29,920 nucleotides of DNA from Saccharicrinis sp. UBA6048 (lineage in GTDB: Bacteria; Bacteroidota; Bacteroidia; Bacteroidales; Marinilabiliaceae). Below, piece by piece: positions 15,203 through 24,800 of the stretch. The position numbers were made by a program, and so were the translations under genes. The stretch's first letter is position 1. Every line of letters starts with the position of its first letter. The stretch covers positions 1 through 29,920 of the forward strand of contig DIYS01000233.1 in the NCBI GenBank assembly GCA_002429115.1. Direction: 5' to 3'. Under the pieces are notes generated by a model that did no database searches, was not told where the DNA came from, and saw only the letters and a program-made list of their open reading frames with translations.

Positions 15203-17581
15203 ATGAGAAATGTAATTTTTAGTTTTTTCCTTTTTCTTTTAGTAATGGCTTCGTGCGTTACTCCAAATGAAAAACAAAAAAGCGTAGCAAGTCATAACGA
15301 TGGAATCGATCGTACGATCCTTCCAATTCAACCACCGGTAACAGATGTTGTAACCGAAATGGATGCACGAAATGTTACTAAACCAGAAGCATTTGAAATT
15401 AAAGCGCCTGAAGGCGCCCCTAATGTGGTGGTGGTATTGATTGATGATATTGGTTTTGGTGCAACAACAGCCTATGGTGGTGCCATTAATACGCCAACCT
15501 TTGATCGCCTGGCCGATAATGGATTGCGATTTAATCATTTTCATACAACAGCGCTTTGCTCACCAACCCGGGCCTCTCTTTTATCAGGTCGTAACCATCA
15601 CAATGTAAATGTTGGTTCGGTAATGGAGATTGCCACCGGATTTAAAGGCAACCAGGGTATTCGTCCTGATAATGCTAAATATGTGGCAGAAACATTACGT
15701 CAAAATGGTTATAGTACCGCTGCCTTCGGGAAGTGGCACGAAACAGCTACCTGGGAAGTTTCAGTTTCCGGTCCATATTTCAGATGGCCGACGAACTCAG
15801 GCTTTGATAAGTTCTATGGGTTTATCGGTGGTGAGACCAACCAATGGGACCCGGTAATTTTTGATGGCGTGACCAAAGTTCACAAAAAAGACAATCCTGA
15901 TTATCATTTTACTGCAGATATGACAGATGAAGCTATTAAGTGGGTTAAGTTTCAGCAGGCCCTAACGCCTGATAAACCTTTTATGATTTATTATGCAACA
16001 GGAGCCGTTCATGCACCTCACCATGCGCCTAAGCAGTGGATCGATAAATATAAAGGCCAGTTTGATGAAGGTTGGCTTAAGCTGAGAGAAGAAACTTTTG
16101 CCCGTCAGAAAAAAATGGGCGTGATACCTGAAAATGCTCAGTTAGCCCCTATGCCTGATGATGTTAAGGACTGGGAATCGTTAAGTGCGGATGAGAAAAA
16201 ATTATTTGCTATTCAAATGGAGGTATTTGCTGGTTTCGTTGAACACACCGATGTCGAAGTGGGCAGATTAGTAGATGCCATTGATGAAATAGGCGAATTA
16301 GAGAATACGCTTTTTGTTTACATAATGGGCGATAACGGATCAAGTGCCGAAGGTGGCATGGAAGGTACCTTTAATGAATTGGTACACCTGAATGGTATTT
16401 TTGATGAAGAGACCGTTGAAGGTATGTTAAAGCATGCTGATGACTGGGGTGGACCAAATTCATTCCCACATATGGCGGCTGCCTGGGCGGTTGCAACCGA
16501 TGCGCCTTTTACATGGACCAAGCAGATGGCTGGTGATTTTGGTGGCACACGTAATGGTGTAGTCGTACATTGGCCTAAAGGCTTTAATGCTAAAGGAGAG
16601 ATCAGAACACAGTTTCATCACGTAAATGATGTGGCACCAACCATATTGGAAGCAGCGATGTTACCTGCGCCAAAGTCAATCAATGGTGTTGAACAAATAC
16701 CTATGGATGGTGTAAGTATGCTATATGCCACTAAAGATGCCGATGCCGCAGATCGTCATACCACGCAATATTTTGAGATGTTTGGTAACAGAGCGATATA
16801 CCACGATGGCTGGATGGCTCGTGTGATTCACCGAGTACCTTGGCACAATGCCCCTCTTAATACTTTACAGGAAGATGAATGGGAATTATTTAATGTGGCC
16901 GAAGATTTTAGTTTGGTAAATAATCTGGCAGCTGACAATCCTGCAAAATTAGAGGAGCTTAAAGCTTTATTCGAAAAAGAAGCCATTGCCAATAATGTTT
17001 ATCCATTAGATGATCGTTTGTATGAACGTTTTAATGCAGCATTTGCCGGTCGACCTGATTTAATGGGTGACCGCAAAACTCTTACCCTGGCACACGGTAT
17101 GGAAGGGATTCTTGAAAACACCTTCTTAAACGTTAAAAATACCTCTAAAACCATTGTTGCGGATGTAGATTTAAAAGGTAACGACCGTGGTATTATTCTT
17201 TGTCAAGGTGGAAAGTTTGGCGGATGGGCTTTGTATATGGACAAGGGGCAGCCTGCTTATACCTATAACTACTTTGGTTTACAGAGATACACCATTAAGT
17301 CGGATAAAAAGATAACCAATGAAAACGCCGAGATTAAGCTGAAGTTTAACTACGATGGAGGTGGTGCAGGAAAAGGTGGTACAGCTGAACTTTTTGTAGA
17401 TGGTAAAAAAGTTGCAGAAGGACGAGTTGATAAAACACAGCCTGCCGTATTTTCGGCGGACGAAACAGCCGATGTTGGTCTTGATGACGCTACTCAGGTA
17501 GCCGATAAAGTTTTTAAAGATCTAAACGATTCTAAGTTTACCGGATTTGTAAATAAAGTAACGGTTAGTATTGCTGAATAG
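15203..17581 (+). CDS. Arylsulfatase-type sulfatase lipoprotein (S1 family, long form)
   Basis: A 792-residue type I sulfatase. The signal ends in a clear lipobox, VMASC (C18), so it is probably lipid-anchored. The metal-binding start of the alkaline-phosphatase fold is VVVLIDDIGFGATTAYGG. The formylglycine signature is C119-S-P-T-R in LCSPTRASLLSGRNHH. A Cys-type site needs an anaerobic sulfatase-maturating enzyme or FGE, not encoded here. FGKWH, YYATGAVHAPHHAP and the distal Asp-Asn pair in YIMGDNGSSAEG complete the active site. A C-terminal beta domain of about 170 residues (from KTLTLAHGMEGI) resembles the long S1_4 arylsulfatases of about 780 residues found in actinobacteria and proteobacteria. 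It hydrolyses sulfate esters; the natural substrate is unknown. The large size and lack of an adjacent glycosidase argue that this is not a dedicated glycan sulfatase. Confidence 0.88.
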   Translation: MRNVIFSFFLFLLVMASCVTPNEKQKSVASHNDGIDRTILPIQPPVTDVVTEMDARNVTKPEAFEIKAPEGAPNVVVVLIDDIGFGATTAYGGAINTPTFDRLADNGLRFNHFHTTALCSPTRASLLSGRNHHNVNVGSVMEIATGFKGNQGIRPDNAKYVAETLRQNGYSTAAFGKWHETATWEVSVSGPYFRWPTNSGFDKFYGFIGGETNQWDPVIFDGVTKVHKKDNPDYHFTADMTDEAIKWVKFQQALTPDKPFMIYYATGAVHAPHHAPKQWIDKYKGQFDEGWLKLREETFARQKKMGVIPENAQLAPMPDDVKDWESLSADEKKLFAIQMEVFAGFVEHTDVEVGRLVDAIDEIGELENTLFVYIMGDNGSSAEGGMEGTFNELVHLNGIFDEETVEGMLKHADDWGGPNSFPHMAAAWAVATDAPFTWTKQMAGDFGGTRNGVVVHWPKGFNAKGEIRTQFHHVNDVAPTILEAAMLPAPKSINGVEQIPMDGVSMLYATKDADAADRHTTQYFEMFGNRAIYHDGWMARVIHRVPWHNAPLNTLQEDEWELFNVAEDFSLVNNLAADNPAKLEELKALFEKEAIANNVYPLDDRLYERFNAAFAGRPDLMGDRKTLTLAHGMEGILENTFLNVKNTSKTIVADVDLKGNDRGIILCQGGKFGGWALYMDKGQPAYTYNYFGLQRYTIKSDKKITNENAEIKLKFNYDGGGAGKGGTAELFVDGKKVAEGRVDKTQPAVFSADETADVGLDDATQVADKVFKDLNDSKFTGFVNKVTVSIAE

Positions 17582-17606
17582 AAAGTTATAGATGTTAGAA
17601 TAAATT

Positions 17607-17655
17607 GGCGATTAAACAGGTAAAATCACTTGTTTAATCGCCTTTTTCTTTTTTT
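17607..17655 (+). terminator. Intrinsic terminator after the sulfatase gene
   Basis: GGCGATTAAACA (17607-17618) pairs perfectly with TGTTTAATCGCC (17631-17642) around 12 bases. A T-rich run broken by one C follows (17643-17655). It begins 25 bases after the stop codon and isolates the sulfatase operon from the AraC gene. Confidence 0.9.
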
Positions 17656-17774
17656 AGATCTATACTCAGTATGTTTCAAGCAAATGGGAATATCTCAAAT
17701 TGATAATTAAATTTTGTGCAGTGATGAGAGTCAGTTTTTTTTTCTTGAGTTTCTCAATTACTAATTTATTTACC

Positions 17775-17782
17775 TAGTTTTG
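17775..17782 (+). promoter_or_regulatory. Bacteroidota-type -7 element for the AraC-type gene
   Basis: TAGTTTTG is an exact TAnnTTTG match, 25 bases before the ATG at 17808. The nearest TTG for a -33 element (17745-17747) is spaced too far (27 bases), so this may need an activator. Confidence 0.5.
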
Positions 17783-17807
17783 TACGTAACCATGAGGCAA
17801 TAAATAT

Positions 17808-18959
17808 ATGGAAATTGCAAACATTTTAGATCTCTTTCTTTTATTTGGTGCAGCGTTCACATTCTTAATGTCGATGTACCTTATTTTTTACCCACACAAT
17901 TTATTTGCAAACAGAACTTTAGGAGTCCTGGTATTTGCCTGGGCATTTACTGTGGTAGGTTATGTTCTTGGGTCTTTTGAATCCGCCAGGTCTTTTTTTA
18001 TAAAATATCCACATTTTTACGGCGTATCTACCTCTTTTACCTTATTGTTCTTTCCTTTAATGTTTTTGTATATAAAAAGCTATCTGTACAAAGATGCCCG
18101 CCGCTTTAGCAAGGGACTTCTTCATTATATTCCTGCGGTAGCTTACGTGGTTATTTTCATGCCTTTTTTTATTAAAAGTTCTGCAGAAAAGGTAGAAATG
18201 CTTATGCATGGTTTCCCTGACTGGATTATCACAATTCAGGGAGTTTTAAATATTATCATCATTCTTCAAGGAATTCTTTATTCTGTATTGTCATTACGAA
18301 TGCTCCATCACTTTCAGTATTTCAGGAAACAAAAGCTTTCAAAAAGTCAATTGCAATCGGTTCAATGGTTGAGGTTCTTTGTAATCGCAAATGTTTTTCT
18401 TTGGATTATTGGTGCTTCCGGTGCCCTTACAGAAATAGTTGATATCTCGTATCCCTTCAATCCCTTTAACATCTTCTATCTTGGCCTAACTGTTTTAACA
18501 ATAGTGATTAGTATTTTCACGATTATGCGGCCTCAGCTTTTTGCGATGGAAGAAGATGTTGTTAGCCTTTTAACCTTTAACGAGGAAGACAACAAACCCA
18601 TTGAAGACAAGGAGCAAAAAAACAGAGATTATGACTTTTTACTGGATTATTTCAGTAAAGAAAAACCATACCTGAAGAACGATCTTAAAATGAAAGATCT
18701 GGTGGAAGGATCGGGATTAACAAATAAACGCATTACTGATTTATTAAATACCCGATTTGAGAAATCGTTTTTTGATTTGATTAACGAGTATCGTACTAAT
18801 GAAGCTGTTCGATTAATTAAAGATGGCTTCCACAAAAAACATACTTTACCACATCTGGCCGAAGAGGCTGGGTTTAACTCAAAAACCACTTTTAACCGTA
18901 TTTTTAAGAAACATACTGGATATACCCCAAGTGAATACATTCAGTTGAATAACTATTAA
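17808..18959 (+). CDS. Membrane-bound AraC-family transcriptional regulator
   Basis: A 383-residue protein with about seven hydrophobic helices in residues 1-245 (for example ILDLFLLFGAAFTFLMSMYL, LLHYIPAVAYVVIFMPFF, WIITIQGVLNIIIILQG, IFYLGLTVLTIVISIFTIM). A cytoplasmic linker and a C-terminal AraC/XylS helix-turn-helix domain follow at about 276-383. The second helix-turn-helix is typical: HLAEEAGFNSKTTFNRIFKKHTGYTPSEYI. This architecture, common in Bacteroidota, suggests a regulator that senses a membrane or periplasmic signal and binds DNA from the membrane. It has its own promoter, lies after the sulfatase terminator and about 1 kb before the SusCD locus. Either neighbour could be its target; the repeated TGTGCCAATT sites at 19871-19931 are candidates. 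Confidence 0.85.
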   Translation: MEIANILDLFLLFGAAFTFLMSMYLIFYPHNLFANRTLGVLVFAWAFTVVGYVLGSFESARSFFIKYPHFYGVSTSFTLLFFPLMFLYIKSYLYKDARRFSKGLLHYIPAVAYVVIFMPFFIKSSAEKVEMLMHGFPDWIITIQGVLNIIIILQGILYSVLSLRMLHHFQYFRKQKLSKSQLQSVQWLRFFVIANVFLWIIGASGALTEIVDISYPFNPFNIFYLGLTVLTIVISIFTIMRPQLFAMEEDVVSLLTFNEEDNKPIEDKEQKNRDYDFLLDYFSKEKPYLKNDLKMKDLVEGSGLTNKRITDLLNTRFEKSFFDLINEYRTNEAVRLIKDGFHKKHTLPHLAEEAGFNSKTTFNRIFKKHTGYTPSEYIQLNNY

Positions 18960-19081
18960 CCCGAGTTACGGAATCTAAATTGAATTCATTGCGCCATCTG
19001 ACATTGCGCTATATTCAATTATCTGATTGATGAGGCCTGTATGTTCTGTTAATAATCAAAGCATTGCATGTAACAAATCAA

Positions 19082-19375
19082 GCTCCAAAGGAGCGTCATG
19101 TATAAGCGCAGGCTTTAGGCCTGCTGTATTAACGATATACTATATTAGCTCTGAAGGAGTGCTACCTGATATATAGAAATATGTAACTACTAAACTTTTA
19201 ACAGAAGAATTCAGAGATTTTTATAAACAGTATCAGTTAGAATTTGACAAAAGGTACGTTTGGGATTAATAACGTATCGGTCTTTCAGACCTCCATCCAA
19301 TATTCGTCATAAGAATAGGCTTAATTTCACTTTGTTCAAACAACCTATCCTGATACGAATTTGCCTTTCAGGCAA
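19082..19375. repeat. Cluster of short hairpins with three- to five-base loops
   Basis: Five small inverted repeats occur in this non-coding stretch: GCTCC-AAA-GGAGC (19082-19094), GCAGGC-TTTAG-GCCTGC (19108-19124), GCTCT-GAA-GGAGT (19148-19160, with G-T pairs), GGTCT-TTC-AGACC (19279-19291) and TTGCCT-TTC-AGGCAA (19361-19375). Loops are AAA, GAA or TTC in four of the five. It resembles a family of intergenic repeats that I associate with Bacteroidota genomes, sometimes near IS200-like or REP transposases, but no transposase gene is present. No coding frame is credible here. Confidence 0.6.
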
Positions 19376-19533
19376 TATTTTCAGAACGTCAATATCACCC
19401 CAACGAGAAGCGTTTCCAATTTATTGTAAGGACTTTTCGTATAAGATTATAGATCTCAATCCATTCAGACTTACTACTTAAGAGGCTTTAAGCAAAACTA
19501 CCATTATGCAACAGCATTTATATCGGATTCAGT

Positions 19534-19566
19534 GTGGTAAACCACATTGAATTTTCGTGGTTTACC
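19534..19566. repeat. Inverted repeat GGTAAACCAC / GTGGTTTACC
   Basis: GGTAAACCAC (19536-19545) pairs perfectly with GTGGTTTACC (19557-19566) across 11 bases. The left arm can also fold on itself (GTGGT-AA-ACCAC, 19534-19545). Apart from the features listed here, the 18960-20016 gap is AT-rich without a gene. Role unknown. Confidence 0.5.
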
Positions 19567-19870
19567 GTGGTTATTATTGAGGAAAACCATGTAATAAATT
19601 AGTATTCAGCGAAATATATTTGTATCGAGGATAAAAGGTGAATTTTTATCGAGAGATGGTAAACGTAAAATAATAATTGTCCACACGCGATAAATTGAAT
19701 GTCTGATTCCTCATAAAATAACAAAAGCTAACTGGATTAATCCGATGAAAGGTGTGAGGTATTTAGTAAAAAACAGAATTATAATTCAAAGTTTTTAATT
19801 CCATTTCAACGCCAAGTGAAAATCAAGTTGAATAGAATTAAAAGCTCACTAAAACAGATTGTTAGATGGG

Positions 19871-19931
19871 TGTGCCAATTGTAATTATGTGCCAATTTTA
19901 TAATTGGTACAGCATAAAAGTAATTGGTTCG
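19871..19931. promoter_or_regulatory. Repeated TGTGCCAATT sites upstream of the outer-membrane locus
   Basis: TGTGCCAATT occurs at 19871-19880 and 19888-19897. The reverse complement TGTACCAATT reads from 19902-19911, and a weaker CGAACCAATT from 19922-19931. The middle two form a dyad, GTGCCAATT-TTAT-AATTGGTAC (19889-19910). Multiple copies in both orientations at 86-146 bases before the start codon at 20017 fit the binding of a transcription factor. A near-match -7 element TAGTATTG lies at 19952-19959, just downstream. Confidence 0.45.
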
Positions 19932-20016
19932 AAGGCTGAATTTCAATTCTGTAGTATTGCGACCCCGAATAGAATCAATTTGGGGTTAATTATAATTCAA
20001 AATTTAATATTTGATT

Positions 20017-21594
20017 ATGAAAAGAAAAATTTATTCAATGATGTTAGCGGCTGCTTTAGTCGTAATGGGAAGTTGTGTCGGCGACGACATTGATAGCCTA
20101 CAAGATCAGATTGATAACCTGGAAGAGCAGGTAAGTGATTTAGAAGCTGCACAGCAAGCAGCATTAAAAGCTCAGGTTGATGCATTGATGGCACAAATTG
20201 AAGCGCTGCAGCTTGTAAATGAAGGACAAAGTGCCGATTATGATGCGATGTTAGCTGACTTAGCTGCACTTGAGCTTTTAATTGAGCAAAATGCTGATGG
20301 TATCGAAGGTAATGAAAACAGAATTTTCTTTGGTGATGTAAAATTACAATCTCAATTTGATGATTTGGCAGCTCAGGAAGGTGCATCTATCATTACAGGT
20401 TCTGTTTTGATTACTAAAGCAGAGCAGGCAGAGTACTTAGCAAATGTTACTTACATCGGTGGAGATCTTATTGTAACTGGGGTAGATGCTGCTGATAGCG
20501 AGATTGATTTGCCAGTATTAGCAACTGTTGGTGGACAATTACTTATAGGTTCAGACTGGGATATCACTAATATTTATGCAGATCCGGCGGAAGATAATAA
20601 AGGATTGGTAAGCTTTACTGCTCCTAGCTTAGCATTCGTGAGTGATTTGAGAGTATGTAACTTCAAACCTTCTGGTGGTATGGGAACACCTCAACCAGGT
20701 GATAACGATGGTCCATTGGCAGCTTTGGATCTTGGCGGTACAAGTGTAGTTGGTAATGCACGCCTAAGAAATATACCACAGGATGTTAGCAACCTGATAT
20801 TAGGTGCTGTAGGTAAAGATCTTTATATTTCTTATTCAAACTGTGGTGCTGTTGAGTTGAATGGAAATATTGGAGGGAACTTTACATTTTATAACAATGG
20901 ATTAGTAGCAATGCTTAGCGGAACCATTGAATCTATTGGAGGTGACGTTGAGATCGATAGTAATGGTGCGTCGTTGTTTGATGCTAACTGGAATAAAACA
21001 GATTATGGTTTTACCGGAGATATTTTAGCTGATGTAACATACATTGGTGGTAATATTTTAATTAAAGGTAACAAGTACCCTGCAGATGCAAATATTAACT
21101 ATTTTAAATCTGCTACTTCTATGGGTGGTAATAACGTAACCATTCAATCTGAAAAGTCAGCAGTCACCAATAAGTATCTTAATAATTTAGCAATTGACTC
21201 ATACAGTACATCTATTGATATTATAGAATTACGCCATACTGATGTTGAATTATTAAATGCAGTAACTATGTGTTCTAATATTGAGATTGATGCAAAAGAT
21301 TGTGGATCATTAAATGCATTTAATGCTTTAACTAAAGTTGGTTCAAATGGTACGGTTTTCAATTTCGAAAATGTAACTGATCTTAACGTTTTAGGTGCAT
21401 TTGTTGGAGCAAGATATAATTTCTACAACTTGGAATTCTATACATCAACTGATCAGGATTTATGCTCAATGTCAGCTTGGTTAACAGAGGTTGCTGCTGG
21501 TAATGCTGCTTGTAACCCAACATTTTATGTTGACGGAGTTGCTGCAATGGATAATGTAGCCTTCGCTACAGGATCAACAGCTTCATGTAACTAA
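20017..21594 (+). CDS. Surface lipoprotein with coiled coil and solenoid-like repeats
   Basis: A 525-residue lipoprotein. I choose ATG 20017 over the in-frame TTG at 20011, as it gives a clean signal with C20 in VVMGSC, followed by acidic residues (VGDDID) that resemble a surface-export signal in Bacteroidota. Residues about 26-100 are an Ala/Gln/Leu-rich coiled coil (IDSLQDQIDNLEEQVSDLEA). The rest shows irregular repeats of the type VTYIGGDLIV, LATVGGQLLI, IGGNFTFYNN, IESIGGDVEI and VTYIGGNILI, as in receptor-L or beta-solenoid folds. Four cysteines lie near the C-terminus. I do not recognise a specific family. It precedes SusC by 264 bases and may be a stalked surface-binding protein of the same locus; ligand unknown. 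Confidence 0.75.
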   Translation: MKRKIYSMMLAAALVVMGSCVGDDIDSLQDQIDNLEEQVSDLEAAQQAALKAQVDALMAQIEALQLVNEGQSADYDAMLADLAALELLIEQNADGIEGNENRIFFGDVKLQSQFDDLAAQEGASIITGSVLITKAEQAEYLANVTYIGGDLIVTGVDAADSEIDLPVLATVGGQLLIGSDWDITNIYADPAEDNKGLVSFTAPSLAFVSDLRVCNFKPSGGMGTPQPGDNDGPLAALDLGGTSVVGNARLRNIPQDVSNLILGAVGKDLYISYSNCGAVELNGNIGGNFTFYNNGLVAMLSGTIESIGGDVEIDSNGASLFDANWNKTDYGFTGDILADVTYIGGNILIKGNKYPADANINYFKSATSMGGNNVTIQSEKSAVTNKYLNNLAIDSYSTSIDIIELRHTDVELLNAVTMCSNIEIDAKDCGSLNAFNALTKVGSNGTVFNFENVTDLNVLGAFVGARYNFYNLEFYTSTDQDLCSMSAWLTEVAAGNAACNPTFYVDGVAAMDNVAFATGSTASCN

Positions 21595-21601
21595 TAAAAC
21601 A

Positions 21602-21717
21602 ATCTAAGTATATAAAAAATACTTAGATAAAATTATAGGAAGATATTCTCCGGTGCTTATTAGGTAAAATTATTGCCGGAAACAGTAGGCTAATAGTACC
21701 GGGGAATTTTCTTTCAA
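21602..21717 (+). promoter_or_regulatory. Stem-loops after the lipoprotein gene, possible attenuator
   Basis: ATCTAAGTAT (21602-21611) pairs perfectly with ATACTTAGAT (21619-21628) eight bases after the stop codon. A second, longer imperfect stem follows: CTCCGGTGCTTATTAG (about 21648-21663) against CTAATAGTACCGGGG (about 21690-21704), with G-T pairs and one bulge. An AATTTTC run follows. Neither is a textbook terminator, so the pair may reduce but not end transcription into SusC. Confidence 0.4.
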
Positions 21718-21787
21718 ATTGAATACTCCATTGAGGTGGTATTCAAACTCCAACCCAATCAAATTTATTACAAAAACAATTGAATCG

Positions 21788-21837
21788 GCAAATGGCGTTG
21801 CAGGTGCACTATCACCAGCGATGGTGATATCATTTGC
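21788..21837 (+). promoter_or_regulatory. Structured leader element upstream of SusC
   Basis: A two-part hairpin: outer stem GCAAATG (21788-21794) with CATTTGC (21831-21837), and inner stem TATCACCA (21810-21817) with TGGTGATA (21822-21829) closed by a GCGA (GNRA) tetraloop. It ends 21 bases before the ATG at 21859, leaving an A-rich single-stranded start region. It may control translation or RNA stability of the SusCD transcript. I do not recognise a named riboswitch. Confidence 0.45.
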
Positions 21838-21858
21838 AAAAAAATTAAAAACAAACTA

Positions 21859-24800
21859 ATGAAAAGTTTTCTGTCGGGATTTCTTTTAAGCCTGATTTTT
21901 AGTGTGTCAGTAATGGCGCAATCCGTTCAGGTTCAAGGAATAGTAACTGAAGAAGCCACTGGTTTAACATTGCCAGGGGTGAGTGTTTATATTGAAGGGA
22001 CAACAACAGGAACCATTACTAACATTGATGGCCTGTATACATTAGACGTTCCTTCAGATGCCACCATTGTTTACTCATTTATCGGGATGAAAACCATAAA
22101 AGAGGTAGTCAATGGCCGTACGACTATTGATGTGTCAATGACATCAGATAGTGAAATAGTGGATGAAGTAATGGTAGTAGCCTATGGTTCTACCACTAAA
22201 GAAGCCTACACCGGTTCAGCCCAGGTGGTGGAAGCGGAAGTGATTGAGAACCGCCCGGTAACTTCTTTTGAAAAAGCACTTCAGGGAACAACTGCAGGAC
22301 TACAGGTGACCAGTTCTTCAGGTCAGCCGGGAGCAACCGCTCAGGTCCGAATTCGAGGTATTGGCTCTTTGTCAGCCGGTAGTTCACCTTTATACATCGT
22401 TGATGGTGTGCCTATTGAAGGCGGACTAAGCAGCATTAACCCTAACGATATTGAAAGTACAACCGTATTAAAAGATGCAGTTTCGGCTTCTTTGTACGGA
22501 TCACGTGCCGCCAATGGTGTAATTATTATTACCACCAAACAAGGTAAAGCGGGTAAAACACGCATTTCCTTTAGCGCACAAACGGGTATCGCCAATCGTA
22601 TTTCCGATGGTTATCCTTTAATGAACTCAACCCAATTCTACGAGCATTCGTGGCAGGGAATTTACAATTTCGCCATTGATAACACACCTGTGGAAGGTGA
22701 TCCTGAATGGGATAATTTCCAAAAAATTGATGGTGGTGATCCACAAAAATATGGTATTCGAGTAGCCCATCGCGATGTAAAAGACATCGTGGGATACAAT
22801 CCTTTCGGACTAGATAATCCATTGGATGACAACGGTAAACTAATCCCGGGAACTCAGGTATTAACCAATACCAACTGGCGCGATGAGGTGTATAAAACTG
22901 GTGTCGTTCAAAACTATAACTTAAATATTTCGGGAGGTACCGAAGGTACCAAAGTTTATTTTTCATTGGGTTATTACGATGATAACGGAACGGTTTTAAG
23001 CTCTAATTACAAGCGATATAGCAGTAAAATTAATGTATCACATAAAGTGAATGATTTTATTACGGCTGGTGTAAACAGTCTTATGTCGTACAGTATTACT
23101 AACGGACCTCCTTCAGGTTCTGGTGGTGCTAACCCTACACGTTCAGCAGATATTATCAATGCAGCATCTCCGGTTAAAATGCCGGATGGATCATGGGCCT
23201 GGGGTAACAAAGCAGCCTTTGATTTTAACCCGGTGGCTTTGGCCGAAATGGATATTTACCGTTCAAAAGGCATGCGCAGCATGTTGAGTTCTTACATTGA
23301 TGTTAAAATTCTGCCAACCGTATCGTTTAAAACAACCGGGTCGGTAGACTACAGTCACTCAAAAGGATTAACGTATTACAACCCGCATCATGGTAATGGT
23401 GCAGCGGTTAATGGCCGTAGCTCTATGTCATCAGGCGAAGGTTATGTTTGGAGTGTATCGAATATTTTTTCATGGAATAAATATACCGATCGCTCAAGTT
23501 TAGAGGTAATCGCTGGTCAGGAAGCTTCAGGAACCTTTAGTGAAAGCTTAAGTGCTGGCGTAACAGATTTTGCGATTCCTGGTAAGTACGATTTAGTATG
23601 GGGTAGCCAGCCTACAACAGCCGGCAGTGGAAGTTCAGAGTCCAACCTGATTTCGTATTTGGGACAGGCCAAATATAACTATGACAGCAGATATTATATC
23701 AGTGCCAGTGTACGTACCGATGGTAGTTCACGATTTGGTGAAGAGTACAAGTATGGCTTATTCTATTCTGTGGGTGGTAGCTGGCGAATTAAGCAAGAGA
23801 GCTGGATGCAGAGTTTCAACTGGCTGAATGACCTGAAGTTTAGAGCCAGTTACGGAACCTCAGGAAATAACAATATTGGTAACTACGCTTCATTAGGATT
23901 ATATAGTGGAGGTGCCAATTATGGTGGTTACCCTGGATTAGGAGCATCGCAGCCGCCAAATCCAAATATCCACTGGGAATCAATGACAGCAAGCAACTTT
24001 GGTCTTGAGATGACCATATTTAAAAACCTGTCGACAACAATAGAGTTGTACGAGAAGAAGTCAGAAGGTCTGTTGTATGCACGACCATTGTCTTCATCAA
24101 AAGGATTTACCAGTATTACCACGAACCTTGGAGCCATGAAAAACTATGGTATTGAAGGAATGATGACCTACAGAAAGCAGTTTGGCAGCGTTTATAACGA
24201 AACAAGTATCAATGTTACAGCCAACCGTAATGAGATTCTGAATCTTGAGCAGGACCGTATTACCGGAGCAACGCAAATGCGTGAGCCGGGAGGAGACATC
24301 CACCAATTCTTTATGAAAGAGTGGGCTGGTGTGAACCCTAATAATGGTAACCCAATGTGGTTTACCAATGTGGAGTCGGATGATGAAGCAAATACGGCAG
24401 AACCGGAATCAGCGTTTAAAGATCCGAACGGTTCAGGACGTATGGTAACCAGTGATTATGAAGACGCCGAACGTACACGTCAGGGATCGGCAATGCCTGA
24501 TTTCTACGGAGGTTTATCAAATATGTTGACGTATAAGAACTTTGATTTTGCCTTTAACTGGTATTTCAGTGTAGGCGGTCAGATTTACAACTACGACTAT
24601 GCCGGCAATATGCACGATGGTACAAAAACCGGTGATAACCTGTCGACGGATGCATTGGCTGCCTGGACACCAAACAACCGCTATACCAATGTGCCTAAAT
24701 ACGTTCAGAACAATGCAAGCGGTAGTAACCAGATTTCAACGCGCTTTTTGGAAGATGCATCTTATCTGCGACTTAAGAATATTTCATTAACCTATAATTT

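Noticed and set aside
19078..19481. Possible CRISPR array or small gene in the hairpin cluster
   Set aside because: The hairpins differ in sequence and spacing, so there is no constant direct repeat. The 73-codon frame at 19260-19481 looks random and contains two of the hairpins.
21602..21628. Perfect 10-bp hairpin as an intrinsic terminator of the lipoprotein gene
   Set aside because: The stem is AT-rich and no T-run follows, so I list it as a structural element rather than a terminator.
22196..24306. Long reverse-strand frames inside the SusC gene (for example 22571-22966)
   Set aside because: They are antisense shadows of a clear, full-length SusC coding sequence and have no recognisable domains.
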